Shown: positions 16,745 to 25,898 of the stretch, one piece after another
Numbering within the stretch: the first letter of the stretch is position 1
Layout: each line of letters begins with the position of its first letter
Assembly: GCF_003702705.1 (NCBI RefSeq)
Contig: NZ_QZMN01000010.1
Coordinates: 1 to 64,000, forward strand
DNA from: Ornithinimicrobium cerasi
GTDB taxonomy: Bacteria; Actinomycetota; Actinomycetes; Actinomycetales; Dermatophilaceae
Length of the DNA: 64,000 nucleotides
Direction of reading: 5' to 3'
Notes under the pieces: model-generated
What the model was told of the DNA's origin: nothing
Databases searched by the model: none
What the model saw: the letters and a program-made list of their open reading frames with translations, nothing else
Position numbers and translations under genes: made by a program

Positions 16745-17452
16745 GTGGTCCACGTCGGCCACGCGGAGCCGCTCGGCACGAGCGCGGCCCGGCTCAACTG
16801 GCTGCGGGCCGGCGTGCTGGGCGCCAACGACGGCATCATCTCGACCGCCGGCGTGGTCATCGGCGTAGCCGCGGCGACCCCGAGCCGGACCGCCGTGCTC
16901 GTCGCGGGGCTGGCCAGCCTGGCGGCGGGGGCGATGTCCATGGCCGTGGGGGAGTACGTCTCGGTCAGCACCCAGCGCGACAGCGAGAAGGCGCTGCTGG
17001 AGAAGGAGCGCCGGGAGCTCGAGGAGATGCCGGAGGAGGAGCTGGAGGAGCTCGCCGCGATCTACCGCGCCAAGGGGATCAGCGACGACCTCGCGCACCA
17101 GGTCGCCCGGCAGCTGACCGACCACGACGCGCTGGGTGCGCACGCCGAGGCCGAGCTGGGCATCGACCCTCACGACCTCACCAACCCCTGGCACGCCGCC
17201 TGGGCCTCGATGCTGGCGTTCACCCTCGGCGCCGTGCTGCCGCTCCTCGCCATCCTCCTGCCGCCCCCGGCCTGGCAGGTCCCGGTGACCGTGGGCGCGG
17301 TGCTCCTGGCCCTGTTCCTCACCGGCACCGTCAGCGCGACGCTGGGCGGCTCGCCCCGGGGCAGGGCGATCGCCCGCAACGTCCTCGGCGGCGCGCTCGC
17401 GATGGCGCTGACCTACGGCATCGGCTCGCTGATGGGCGTCACCGTCGTCTGA
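16745..17452 (+). CDS. VIT1/CCC1-family metal transporter
   Basis: 235-residue membrane protein. LRAGVLGANDGIISTAGVVIGV (residues about 20-41) is the family's first segment with its conserved Asp-Gly; AGAMSMAVGEYVSVSTQRD follows in segment 2. The central cytosolic stretch is glutamate-rich (EKERRELEEMPEEELEELAA), the metal-binding region of VIT proteins. Three further segments follow after HAAWASM. Relatives carry Fe2+ or Mn2+ out of the cytosol. GTG 16745 begins 3 bp after the lactonase stop, so the two are almost certainly co-transcribed. Confidence 0.9.
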   Translation: MVHVGHAEPLGTSAARLNWLRAGVLGANDGIISTAGVVIGVAAATPSRTAVLVAGLASLAAGAMSMAVGEYVSVSTQRDSEKALLEKERRELEEMPEEELEELAAIYRAKGISDDLAHQVARQLTDHDALGAHAEAELGIDPHDLTNPWHAAWASMLAFTLGAVLPLLAILLPPPAWQVPVTVGAVLLALFLTGTVSATLGGSPRGRAIARNVLGGALAMALTYGIGSLMGVTVV

Positions 17453-17486
17453 GCGGCGCGGCCGGGACGGGGCGAGCGGCACGGCA

Positions 17487-17492
17487 TACCCT
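17487..17492 (+). promoter_or_regulatory. Predicted -10 element for a leaderless zwf gene
   Basis: TACCCT lies 6 nt before the zwf ATG at 17499. It is part of a cggcataccct string, one copy of the recurrent GGCATACC motif in this window. Confidence 0.5.
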
Positions 17493-17498
17493 GCACCC

Positions 17499-18881
17499 AT
17501 GGCTGACGCACCCACCACCCTGGTGATCCTCGGCGCCTCCGGCGACCTGACCCGACGACTCCTCCTGCCCGGCCTCGGGACGCTCCTGTCCGCCGAGCCG
17601 ACCCGTCGCGTGCGCGTGGTCGGCGCCGACCGGGTGGAGCTGAGCCAGGAGGAGTGGCGCACCAAGGTGCGCGACGCGTTCGCCGAGGCGGGCCTCGACG
17701 ACGCGGTGGCGGAGCCGGTGGTCGAGGACGCGCGCTACGTGCGGACCGACGTGCTGCAGGAGGATGCCGTCCGTGCGCTGGTCGAGGAGGTCGCCGCGCC
17801 CGTCGTCCTCTACTTCGCGCTGCCGCCCTCGGTGACCGTCCAGGCCTGCGCGCTGCTGGAGCGCATCGGCGTCCCGGCCGGCACGCGGCTCGCGCTGGAG
17901 AAGCCGTTCGGCAACGATCTCGAGTCGGCCCGCGAGCTCAACCGCCAGCTGCTGCGGGTCGTGCCGGAGAACGACGTGTTCCGCATCGACCACTTCCTCG
18001 GCGTCAACACCATCCTCAACCTCATCGGCCTCCGCTTCGCCAACCGGCTGCTGCAGCCGATCTGGACCCGCGAGCACATCGAGAAGGTGGAGATCGTCTA
18101 CGACGAGACCCTCGCGCTGGAGGGCCGGGCCGGCTACTACGACGGGGCGGGCGCGCTGCTGGACATGATCCAGTCGCACCTGCTGGAGATCCTGGCGTTC
18201 TTCGCGATGGAGGCGCCGGCGACCATGCACGCCGACGAGGTGCGCTCGCTCAAGGCGCAGGTGCTGCGCTCGGTGCACCCGTGGGGCCACGACCCGGTGA
18301 GGGGATCCCGCCGCGCTCGCTACACGGCGGGCTCGGTGGACGGGCGGCGGGTGCCGGACTACGCGGCGGAGGAAGGCGTGGACGCGGGTCGGCAGACCGA
18401 GACCCTCGCCGAGCTGGTGGTGCAGCTGGACAACGCACGCTGGGCCGGGGTGCCGTTCATCCTGCGCTCCGGCAAGGCGCTGGGCAGCCCGCGCAAGGAG
18501 GTCGTCGTCACCTTCCGGCCGCCGGCCCACGTGCCGACCGGCCTGGAGGACACCGTCGAGCCGGACCGCCTGGTCCTCGAGCTCAAGCCCGGCGCCGTCA
18601 CCCTCGACCTGTCGATGAACGCCGAGGGCAACCCGTTCGAGCTGGAGCAGAAGGAGCTGCACGCCGAGCTGGGCAAGCCACGGATGCTCCCCTACGGCGA
18701 GGTCCTCGGCGCGATCCTCGACGGGGACCCGCTGCTGACGATCCGCGGCGACGAGGCGGAGGAGCTCTGGCGGATCGTCGAGCCGGTGCTGCAGGCGTGG
18801 CGGGCCCACGCGGTGCCGCTGCAGGAGTATGCCGCGGGCTCGGCCGGTCCCGCGGGCTGGGGGACCGTGCCACGCGGCTGA
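17499..18881 (+). CDS. zwf: Glucose-6-phosphate dehydrogenase, divergent form
   Basis: 460 residues. The coenzyme motif GASGDLTRR is at 12-20, EKPFG at 134-138 and the substrate-binding signature RIDHFLG at 162-168. Canonical enzymes continue with a lysine (RIDHYLGK) that binds the glucose-6-phosphate phosphate; here position 169 is valine and the next residues are NTILN. The following NLIGLRFAN stretch and the C-terminal domain are otherwise conserved. It may be a paralogue with altered kinetics or substrate. The upstream lactonase fits a pentose-phosphate role. The start is set by a leaderless -10 and has no Shine-Dalgarno sequence. Confidence 0.85.
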   Translation: MADAPTTLVILGASGDLTRRLLLPGLGTLLSAEPTRRVRVVGADRVELSQEEWRTKVRDAFAEAGLDDAVAEPVVEDARYVRTDVLQEDAVRALVEEVAAPVVLYFALPPSVTVQACALLERIGVPAGTRLALEKPFGNDLESARELNRQLLRVVPENDVFRIDHFLGVNTILNLIGLRFANRLLQPIWTREHIEKVEIVYDETLALEGRAGYYDGAGALLDMIQSHLLEILAFFAMEAPATMHADEVRSLKAQVLRSVHPWGHDPVRGSRRARYTAGSVDGRRVPDYAAEEGVDAGRQTETLAELVVQLDNARWAGVPFILRSGKALGSPRKEVVVTFRPPAHVPTGLEDTVEPDRLVLELKPGAVTLDLSMNAEGNPFELEQKELHAELGKPRMLPYGEVLGAILDGDPLLTIRGDEAEELWRIVEPVLQAWRAHAVPLQEYAAGSAGPAGWGTVPRG

Positions 18882-18992
18882 GGACGCTCTCAGGCGGCCC
18901 GCGTGGCGGGTCTGGCGGGTTGTCCGCGCTCTCCACTACGCTGCGCAGGAGGTGGTCGACGACGACCGCTCGGGATGAAGGGGGCTGGGGCG

Positions 18993-21900
18993 ATGCGTGG
19001 TGTGACGAGGTCTGTGGGGGCTGGTCTGGCTCTCATCCTTGCTGGGGTGGGAGCTGATGCGGCACAAGGCCTTCCGGCTCCTGGAGCGGCTGACGGCGGG
19101 GTCCGGACGGCGGCCGTGGGCGGTGCCGACCCAGGATGGACGGCACCGGAGCCGCGCCGGGCGGCGGGTGACCCGCTGGAGCTGGAGCCGGGGACCTCGA
19201 CGGTCACCCTCGTGACCGGTGACCGGGTGGTGGTGACCCGGGCGGAGGACGGCTCGACGAAGGTGGCCGTGACGCCGGCCCCCCGGGCGGACGGCAGCAC
19301 CCCGACCTTCCGGCGGATGGCGTGGGAAGGGCACTACTACGTGATCCCCGACGACGTCGCGTCCCTGATCCCGGAGCGCCTGGACCGTCGACTCTTCGAC
19401 GTGACCGGCCTCGTCGCGGCCGGCTACGACGACGCCGGGACCGACGGTGTCCCGGTCCTCGTGCAGACCAGCGAGCCGGGGTCGGGCCTCGACCCCGCAC
19501 GTGGGGTGGACTGGACCGACCTGGGCGTCACGCGGGGCCGGAGCCTGCGGAGCATCGGGTCGGTGGCTGGCGAGGTCTCCAAGGCCGAGGGGCGCGGGCG
19601 GCTCGTGGAGGCCGTCAAGGAGGCGTCCGAGCAGCCCGCGGTCGCGAGCCGCGGCCCGCGGACGGCGATCAGCAAGGTGTGGCTCGACGGTCCGGTGCGG
19701 GCCCTCGACGCGGTCAGCACCCCCCAGGTGGGGGCACCGCAGGCGTGGGCGTCGGGCGCGACCGGCGCGGGTGTCACGGTCGCCGTCCTGGACACCGGCG
19801 TCGACGCGGAGCACCCTGACCTCGCGGACGCCGTGGTCGCGGCGGAGGACTTCAGCGGCACCGGCAGCCCGGACGACGTCTACGGGCACGGCACCCACGT
19901 GGCCGGCATCGTCACCGGCAACGGAGCCGCCTCGGACGGCGCGATCGTCGGGGTCGCACCCGACGCCGTCATCATGAACGGCAAGGTCCTGGACGACTTC
20001 GGCTCCGGATCCGACAGCCAGATCATCGCCGGTATGGAGTGGGCCGCCACGGGAGGCGCCGACGTCGTGAACATGAGCCTGGGGCTGCCCGGTGGCTACA
20101 CCGACGGGACCGACCCGCTGGCGATGGCGGTGGACGAGCTGTCCGCCGCGCACGACGTGCTGTTCGTCATCGCCGCCGGCAACGAGGGCGCGTACGGCAC
20201 CGTCACCACCCCGGGCAGCGCGGCCCTCGCGCTCACCGTCTCTGCCGTCGACAGCGCGGACCAGCCCACCGGGTTCACGAGTCGGGGGCCGCGCTCCGAC
20301 GGTGGCGCCAAGCCGGACATCGCGGCACCGGGTGAGGAGATCCTGGCCCCGATGGTCGGTTACCCGACGGAGTCGACAGAGCCCTACCTGTCCGCCAGCG
20401 GCACGTCGATGGCCGCTCCTCACGTCGCCGGCGTCGCGGCTCTCGTCGCCCAGGCTCGACCTGCCCTCGACGGCCAGCAGCTCAAGTCCGTGCTCGTCGC
20501 CTCCGCCGTCGACGTCGGGGCGAGCGTCTTCGACGTCGGCGCGGGCCGCGTGTTCGCGCCGTCAGCGCTCGACCAGCAGGTGTTCACCAGCCCGTCGGCG
20601 CTCGGTTTCGGGATCTTCCCCTACCCCCAGACCGACGCCGAGGCCGTGACGCAGACCCTGACCTACGTCAACGTCTCCGACGACGACCTCCTGCTGTCGT
20701 TGAGCACCGAGGTCACGCTGCAGGACGGATCGCCGGCCCCCGAGGGCACCATGACCCTGGGCGCGGATGCGGTGACCGTCCCCGCCGGTGGCTCCGCGGA
20801 GGTCGCGGTGACCGTGGATCCCGCCGCAGCCGGTGTCGCGGCCGGTCGGGTCGGGGGCGCCGTCGTCGCCACCGACGGTGGCGAGGAGACGGTGCGGACC
20901 GCGGTGATGTCGGTTAACGAGCCGGAGATGTACGACCTGACGATCGTCGCCACCGCGCGGGACGGCAGCCCCGGTGTGGCTGCCAGCGCGGGGGTCACCC
21001 CGCTCGGGCAGCACGAAGGTCTGACCTTCGAGCAGGTCTTCCCGTTCTTCGACGAGGACGGCACCGCCACCGTGCGCCTGCCGGTCGGCCCCTACGGCGT
21101 GATGGGTGTCGTGCCGGAGGTCGACCTCGAGACGTTCGAGATGACGAGCATGGACGCGGTGAACGTCCCCGAGATCGAGCTGGGGGAGGACGTGACGGTC
21201 CACCTGGACGCCACGGAGGCGGTGCCGGTCACGGTCACGACCCAACGTCGGAGCGAGCAGGTCATGACCGACCAGCAGCTGTTCCGGGAGGGGGAGATGG
21301 CCGGCGTCGTGCTCGGTTACGGTGCCTTCGGCCCGGTGTCGCTCGGGGCGGTGCCGAGCGAGCCGGTCACCCTCGGCGCGTTCTCCTGGATGCACCGGCA
21401 CCTGCGCCTGCCTCCTGGCGCGTCGCTGGACACCGGCGACTACCGCTATCTGTACGACCTGGCCTACGTCGAGCACGAGCGGCTGCCGGAGGTCCTGCGC
21501 TACGCCGCCACGAAGAAGACGACCACCCAGGTCAGTGCCGACTACAACGCCATGTCGGACGCCGGCTCGACGGGGTGGTCCGGACGGTTCGCGCTGGACT
21601 CGAGCGGCTGGGCCTTCGCGACGGCGTGGCCGGTGCAGCTGCCGGTCGAGCGGGAGGAGTACGTCAGCGCCAGCCCGGACATCCAGTGGTTCGGGATGCT
21701 CGACGTCCTGGGCGGGATGGCGGTCATCGAGACGCCGAGGGCCTGGACCACCGAGCCGGGCGGTCGGATCACGGAGCGCTGGCTGCACCAGGTGCACCAC
21801 CACTCGAGCGTCGACGGCTTCGCCGGCACGCTCTTCGGTGAGATCTTCGCCCACGCGGTCGCGGCCGCCAGCGACGACCACGGGCACGCGATGTTCGCCG

Positions 21901-22448
21901 TCTTCGACCCCAGCCTCGTCTCCTCGCGCAGCCGGCTGTGGTTCGACGGTCAGCTCGTCGCCGACGAGGCGTCGTCCGCGGCCATCACGCAGCAGCTCCC
22001 CGAGCCCGGGACGCCGGTGCGGGCGCTGGTGGAGACCACCGTGGACCACCCCGAGTGGCAGCGGTCCACCGCCTACAGCACCGAGTGGCGTTACCCGGCG
22101 CCGCCCGTGGCGGGCGAGGACGGGATCGCGCTGGCTGACCTCGTCAACGTCCGCTACGGCGCGACGGGGATGGACGACCACAACAGGTCGGCCCGCACGG
22201 TCCGTCTCGACCTGTCGGTCGTCGACGGTCTCGGTGAGCCGGCCACAGGGGTGCGGGGCCTGCGGCTGTGGGTGTCGGGCGACCAGGGAAGGTCCTGGCG
22301 GGAGGTCGCGGTCAAGGGCTCCGGCGGGAGCCGGCACGTCAACGTCGTCGCTCCCCGCGGGGCCAGCACCATCTCGGTCAGGGCCGAGGCGTGGACGGCC
22401 GACGCCAGGGTGACCGACACGGTCATCGACGCGATCGACGTGCGCTGA
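18993..22448 (+). CDS. Large secreted subtilisin-like (S8) serine protease
   Basis: 1,151 residues. The start at 18993 (MRGVTRSVGAGLALILAG) gives a signal peptide and has AAGGGGG 8 nt upstream; an ATG at 18975 is the alternative. A prodomain of about 200 residues precedes the protease domain. The triad is D267 (AVLDTGVD), H299 (GHGTHVAG) and S472 (GTSMAAPHVAG), with the oxyanion asparagine in AAGNEG. A long C-terminal part of about 650 residues has beta-rich segments but no domain I recognise. No sorting signal is present. Expected to be secreted and act on extracellular proteins. Confidence 0.92.
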   Translation: MRGVTRSVGAGLALILAGVGADAAQGLPAPGAADGGVRTAAVGGADPGWTAPEPRRAAGDPLELEPGTSTVTLVTGDRVVVTRAEDGSTKVAVTPAPRADGSTPTFRRMAWEGHYYVIPDDVASLIPERLDRRLFDVTGLVAAGYDDAGTDGVPVLVQTSEPGSGLDPARGVDWTDLGVTRGRSLRSIGSVAGEVSKAEGRGRLVEAVKEASEQPAVASRGPRTAISKVWLDGPVRALDAVSTPQVGAPQAWASGATGAGVTVAVLDTGVDAEHPDLADAVVAAEDFSGTGSPDDVYGHGTHVAGIVTGNGAASDGAIVGVAPDAVIMNGKVLDDFGSGSDSQIIAGMEWAATGGADVVNMSLGLPGGYTDGTDPLAMAVDELSAAHDVLFVIAAGNEGAYGTVTTPGSAALALTVSAVDSADQPTGFTSRGPRSDGGAKPDIAAPGEEILAPMVGYPTESTEPYLSASGTSMAAPHVAGVAALVAQARPALDGQQLKSVLVASAVDVGASVFDVGAGRVFAPSALDQQVFTSPSALGFGIFPYPQTDAEAVTQTLTYVNVSDDDLLLSLSTEVTLQDGSPAPEGTMTLGADAVTVPAGGSAEVAVTVDPAAAGVAAGRVGGAVVATDGGEETVRTAVMSVNEPEMYDLTIVATARDGSPGVAASAGVTPLGQHEGLTFEQVFPFFDEDGTATVRLPVGPYGVMGVVPEVDLETFEMTSMDAVNVPEIELGEDVTVHLDATEAVPVTVTTQRRSEQVMTDQQLFREGEMAGVVLGYGAFGPVSLGAVPSEPVTLGAFSWMHRHLRLPPGASLDTGDYRYLYDLAYVEHERLPEVLRYAATKKTTTQVSADYNAMSDAGSTGWSGRFALDSSGWAFATAWPVQLPVEREEYVSASPDIQWFGMLDVLGGMAVIETPRAWTTEPGGRITERWLHQVHHHSSVDGFAGTLFGEIFAHAVAAASDDHGHAMFAVFDPSLVSSRSRLWFDGQLVADEASSAAITQQLPEPGTPVRALVETTVDHPEWQRSTAYSTEWRYPAPPVAGEDGIALADLVNVRYGATGMDDHNRSARTVRLDLSVVDGLGEPATGVRGLRLWVSGDQGRSWREVAVKGSGGSRHVNVVAPRGASTISVRAEAWTADARVTDTVIDAIDVR

Positions 22449-22471
22449 CGGGCAGCGACGGACACTGACCG

Positions 22472-25400
22472 TCACTGACCGGCGGCGCCTCGCCGACCGA
22501 GTCCGCCCGCCCACGAGGCCCCGCGCTCGACGAGCTCGTAGAGCACCGGGACGAGGATCAGCGTCAGCAGGGTTGAGCTGACGAGGCCGCCGATGACGAC
22601 GATCGCCAGTGGCTGGCTGATGAAGGCCCCTCCGCCCGTCACGGCCAGCGCCATCGGGGACAGTGCGAGGATCGTCGCCAGGGCGGTCATGACGATCGGC
22701 CGCAGCCGGTGCCGGGCACCCTCGACCACGGCGACGCCGCGCTCCAGCCCGCGGGCGCGGTACTGGTTGACGAGGTCGATGAGCACGATCGCGTTGGTCA
22801 CCACGATGCCCACCAGCATGAGCATCCCGACCATGGAGGCCACGTCCAGGGGCTTGTCGGTGAGCAGCAGCAGCCCGATCGACCCCGTCGCAGCGAAGGG
22901 CACCGAGACGAGCAGGATGAGCGGCTGCACGAGCGAGTTGAAGGTCGCCACCATCACCAGGTAGACGAGCGCGATCGCGGCCGCCAGCGCCAGGAACAGC
23001 GCGGAGAAGGCCTCGCTCTGGTCCGCGCTCACGCCGGTCAGCTCCACCTGCACGCCGGCCGGGACCTCGAGCCCGGCGAGCCGGTCCTGCAGGTCGGCGG
23101 TCACCGCGCCGAGGTCGTCGGTGGTCGGTCGGGCGGTGACCGTGGCGGCGCGCAGGCCGTCGATCCGGGTGATGCTCACCGCCTCGTCGACGGTCTCCAG
23201 GTCGGCGACCTCCCCGAGCGTCACCGGCTCGCCGGTGGCCGTGGCGGCGACCTCGAGCTCCTCGAGGGCGGCGACGTCCGCGGCGTCCCCCTGCCGGACG
23301 ACGATGTCGGTGGGGGAGCCGTCCAGCTCGACCCGACCCACGGTGGCACCACCGGTCGCCGCCTGGACGACCTGGCCCAGCTGCACCTCGCTGAGGCCTG
23401 CCTCCGACGCCGCCTGCCGGTCGACCGAGACCCGCAGCGCCGGCACCGTGTCGGTGAGGTTGTTGGTCACGTCGGCGGCCCCGGCGGCCCGCATCAGCTC
23501 GGTGACGTCCGCCGCGGCGGCCTGCAGGTCCTCGGCGTCCTGCGCCTGGACCCGCACCTCCAGCCCCGTCGCCCCCAGCTGCTGCCCGGCCTGCGCGACG
23601 AAGCTCGCGGCGGGGGGCAGCTCCTCCTCGAACGCGGCGGTCATCTCGCGGCCGAAGGCCTGGCCGTCGACCCCCTCCTCGAGTGTCACGGCGAAGGTGG
23701 CGGTGTTGGCGCCACTGCCGAGGAAGACCGCCTCGATGCCGCCGGGGGAACCCGCCGTCACCTGGTAGGACCCCACGTCCTCGCGCCCGGCGAGCCAGTC
23801 CTCGACCTGCGCCGCCTGCTCGTCGGTGTCCGCGAGCGTGGTGCCGGTCGGCATCCGCAGCGTCGCCTGCAGGGTGTTCTCGCCGGAGCCGCCGATGAAG
23901 TCGGTCTTGAGGAGGGTGGCCGTCCACCCGGTCCCACCCAGCAGGGCGGCGGCCAGCAGCACCGTGATCCAGGGGTGCGCCAGCGCCCCGCGCAGCACCG
24001 GCAGGTAGGCCCGCTGCAGGCGGTCGGGACGGTCGCTGGCCTCGGCCGACCCCGGCGCGACCGCCTGCCCGTGCCGCCCCTGCCCGCCGCCGAGGAACCA
24101 GTAGCCCAGCACCGGGATGATCGTCAGGGCCACGAGCAGCGAGGCCAGCATCGCCAGCGACACCGTCACCGCGAAGGGCCGGAACAGCTCGCCGACCTGG
24201 CCCCCCACGAAGCCCAGCGGGAGGAAGACCGCCACCGTCGCGACGGTCGCCGAGGTGATCGCCCCGGCCACCTCCCGGGTGGCCTCGACCACCGCGGTGC
24301 GTCGTTCGTCGCCGCGCGCAACGTGGCGCTTGATGTTCTCGATGACGACGATGGAGTCGTCCACGACGCGGCCGACCGCGATGGTCAGGGCGCCGAGGGT
24401 GAGGATGTTGAGGCTGTAGCCCAGCACCTGCAGACCGATCAGCGCGATGAGCAGCGACAGCGGGATCGACAGGGCCGTCACCAGGGTCAGCCGCACCGAG
24501 AGCAGGAAGACCAGCACCACGAGGATCGCGAAGCCGAGCCCGAGCAGCCCCTCGGTGGCCAGGTCCTCGATCGACTTCTCGATGAAGGGCGCGCCGTCGA
24601 AGACCGTGATCAGCTCGCCGCCACCCAGCGCGGTGCCGATCTCGGGGCCGAGGTCCTCCAGCGCGTGGCTGATCTCGACCGCGTTGCCGTCCGGGGTCTT
24701 CGTGATCGCCAGGCCGACGCTGGGCTGGCCGTTGGTCCGGGTGTATGCCGTGGCCTCCCGCTCCTCCAGCGTCACCTCCGCGACGTCCCCGAGGCTGGGG
24801 ACCTCCACCTCGCCGGACTCCTCCGCCGCAGCCTGCGCCTGCTCGGCCGCGGCGGCCGCCGCTGCGGCCTGGGCGGCGAGCTGGGGGTCGGTGGGTGAGG
24901 CGGCTGCTGCCGCTGCGGCGTCGTCCGCGGCCCGCCCCGCCTCCCCGACGGCGGCCTGCTGCTGCGCGGCCGCCTGCTGCCGGGCGGCCACCTGCGGGGT
25001 CAGCAGCGGCAGCGCAGCGATCTCCTCGGCGGAGGCCAGGCGCGAGCCCACCTGCACGGGGAGCTCGGTGTCGCCGTCGAGCACCCGGCCGCCCGGCAGG
25101 ATGACCCCGTTGGTCTGCAGCACCTGGCCGACCGCGGTCGGGGAGGCGCCCAGCTCGGCCGCCTGCTCCTCGTCGAGGTCCACCGTGACGACGCGGTCCG
25201 CGACCCCGGACAGGGTCACCGCGCGCACCCCGTCGACGTCCTCGACCTCGGGCACCACGAGCCGCTCGAGACGGTCCACGAGGTCCTGCTCGTCGACCCC
25301 GTCGCCCCCCACGGCCGCGAGCTGGATGATCGGGAAGTCGTCGAGGTTGCCCGCGAAGATCTGCGGGGTCGCGGTGTCCGGCAGGTCCGGGAGGGCCAGC

Positions 25401-25738
25401 ACCGCGCGCTGCAGGTCGGTCTGGGCCGAGCCGAGGTCGGTGCCGTAGTCGAGCTCGACGATGACGGAGGAGAAGCCCTCGGCCGTCGTGGACTGCACCT
25501 CGACGACGTTCGGCAGGCCCTGGGCCGCGATCTCGACCGGCCGGGTGACCTGCTCCTCGACCACGGTGGCGCTGGAGCCCTGCGCGGGCGTGGCCACCAC
25601 CAGCACCGGGAACTGCAGCGAGGGGAAGAGCTCGCGCGGCAGGGCGCCCGCGGACCACAACCCGGCGAGCACGGCGAACAGCGTGGTGAGCGCCACCAGG
25701 GCGCGGTTGCGCACGCTGAACAGGGTGAGGCGGGACAT
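22472..25738 (-). CDS. RND-family (AcrB/SwrC-like) multidrug or lipid exporter
   Basis: 1,088 residues with the RND layout: one membrane segment near the N-terminus, a large extracellular porter loop, a block of six segments, then the pattern repeats. AVGRVVDDSIVVIENIKRH carries the two membrane aspartates of the proton pathway. Porter motifs PELFPS-like (PRELFPSLQFPV) and QGLPNVVEVQS are present. Residues 250-310 form an alanine- and glutamine-rich insertion that looks helical and is absent from typical AcrB proteins. No membrane-fusion or outer-membrane partner is encoded nearby, as usual in Gram-positive SwrC-type systems. Divergent from the EF-G-like gene. Confidence 0.9.
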   Translation of the reverse strand: MSRLTLFSVRNRALVALTTLFAVLAGLWSAGALPRELFPSLQFPVLVVATPAQGSSATVVEEQVTRPVEIAAQGLPNVVEVQSTTAEGFSSVIVELDYGTDLGSAQTDLQRAVLALPDLPDTATPQIFAGNLDDFPIIQLAAVGGDGVDEQDLVDRLERLVVPEVEDVDGVRAVTLSGVADRVVTVDLDEEQAAELGASPTAVGQVLQTNGVILPGGRVLDGDTELPVQVGSRLASAEEIAALPLLTPQVAARQQAAAQQQAAVGEAGRAADDAAAAAAASPTDPQLAAQAAAAAAAAEQAQAAAEESGEVEVPSLGDVAEVTLEEREATAYTRTNGQPSVGLAITKTPDGNAVEISHALEDLGPEIGTALGGGELITVFDGAPFIEKSIEDLATEGLLGLGFAILVVLVFLLSVRLTLVTALSIPLSLLIALIGLQVLGYSLNILTLGALTIAVGRVVDDSIVVIENIKRHVARGDERRTAVVEATREVAGAITSATVATVAVFLPLGFVGGQVGELFRPFAVTVSLAMLASLLVALTIIPVLGYWFLGGGQGRHGQAVAPGSAEASDRPDRLQRAYLPVLRGALAHPWITVLLAAALLGGTGWTATLLKTDFIGGSGENTLQATLRMPTGTTLADTDEQAAQVEDWLAGREDVGSYQVTAGSPGGIEAVFLGSGANTATFAVTLEEGVDGQAFGREMTAAFEEELPPAASFVAQAGQQLGATGLEVRVQAQDAEDLQAAAADVTELMRAAGAADVTNNLTDTVPALRVSVDRQAASEAGLSEVQLGQVVQAATGGATVGRVELDGSPTDIVVRQGDAADVAALEELEVAATATGEPVTLGEVADLETVDEAVSITRIDGLRAATVTARPTTDDLGAVTADLQDRLAGLEVPAGVQVELTGVSADQSEAFSALFLALAAAIALVYLVMVATFNSLVQPLILLVSVPFAATGSIGLLLLTDKPLDVASMVGMLMLVGIVVTNAIVLIDLVNQYRARGLERGVAVVEGARHRLRPIVMTALATILALSPMALAVTGGGAFISQPLAIVVIGGLVSSTLLTLILVPVLYELVERGASWAGGLGRRGAAGQ

Positions 25739-25885
25739 GCAGGCCCTCCGGCTTCAAGTGACCGGCCGGGGGCGAGGACCCCCGCGCCCCGTCCGCGTGA
25801 CGGCTCAGTATGACAGCCGGTCCGCTCGGGTCCGGCCGCTGCAGATGGTGCCCGACCAGCCTGGAACGGGCCTGTGAGGCAGGCG

Positions 25886-25891
25886 TAGGTT
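25886..25891 (+). promoter_or_regulatory. Predicted -10 element for a leaderless EF-G-like gene
   Basis: TAGGTT is 7 nt before the ATG at 25899 with no ribosome binding site between. In the same gap, CATACT on the minus strand (25808-25813) may serve the divergent RND gene. Confidence 0.5.
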
Positions 25892-25898
25892 TGGCCCC

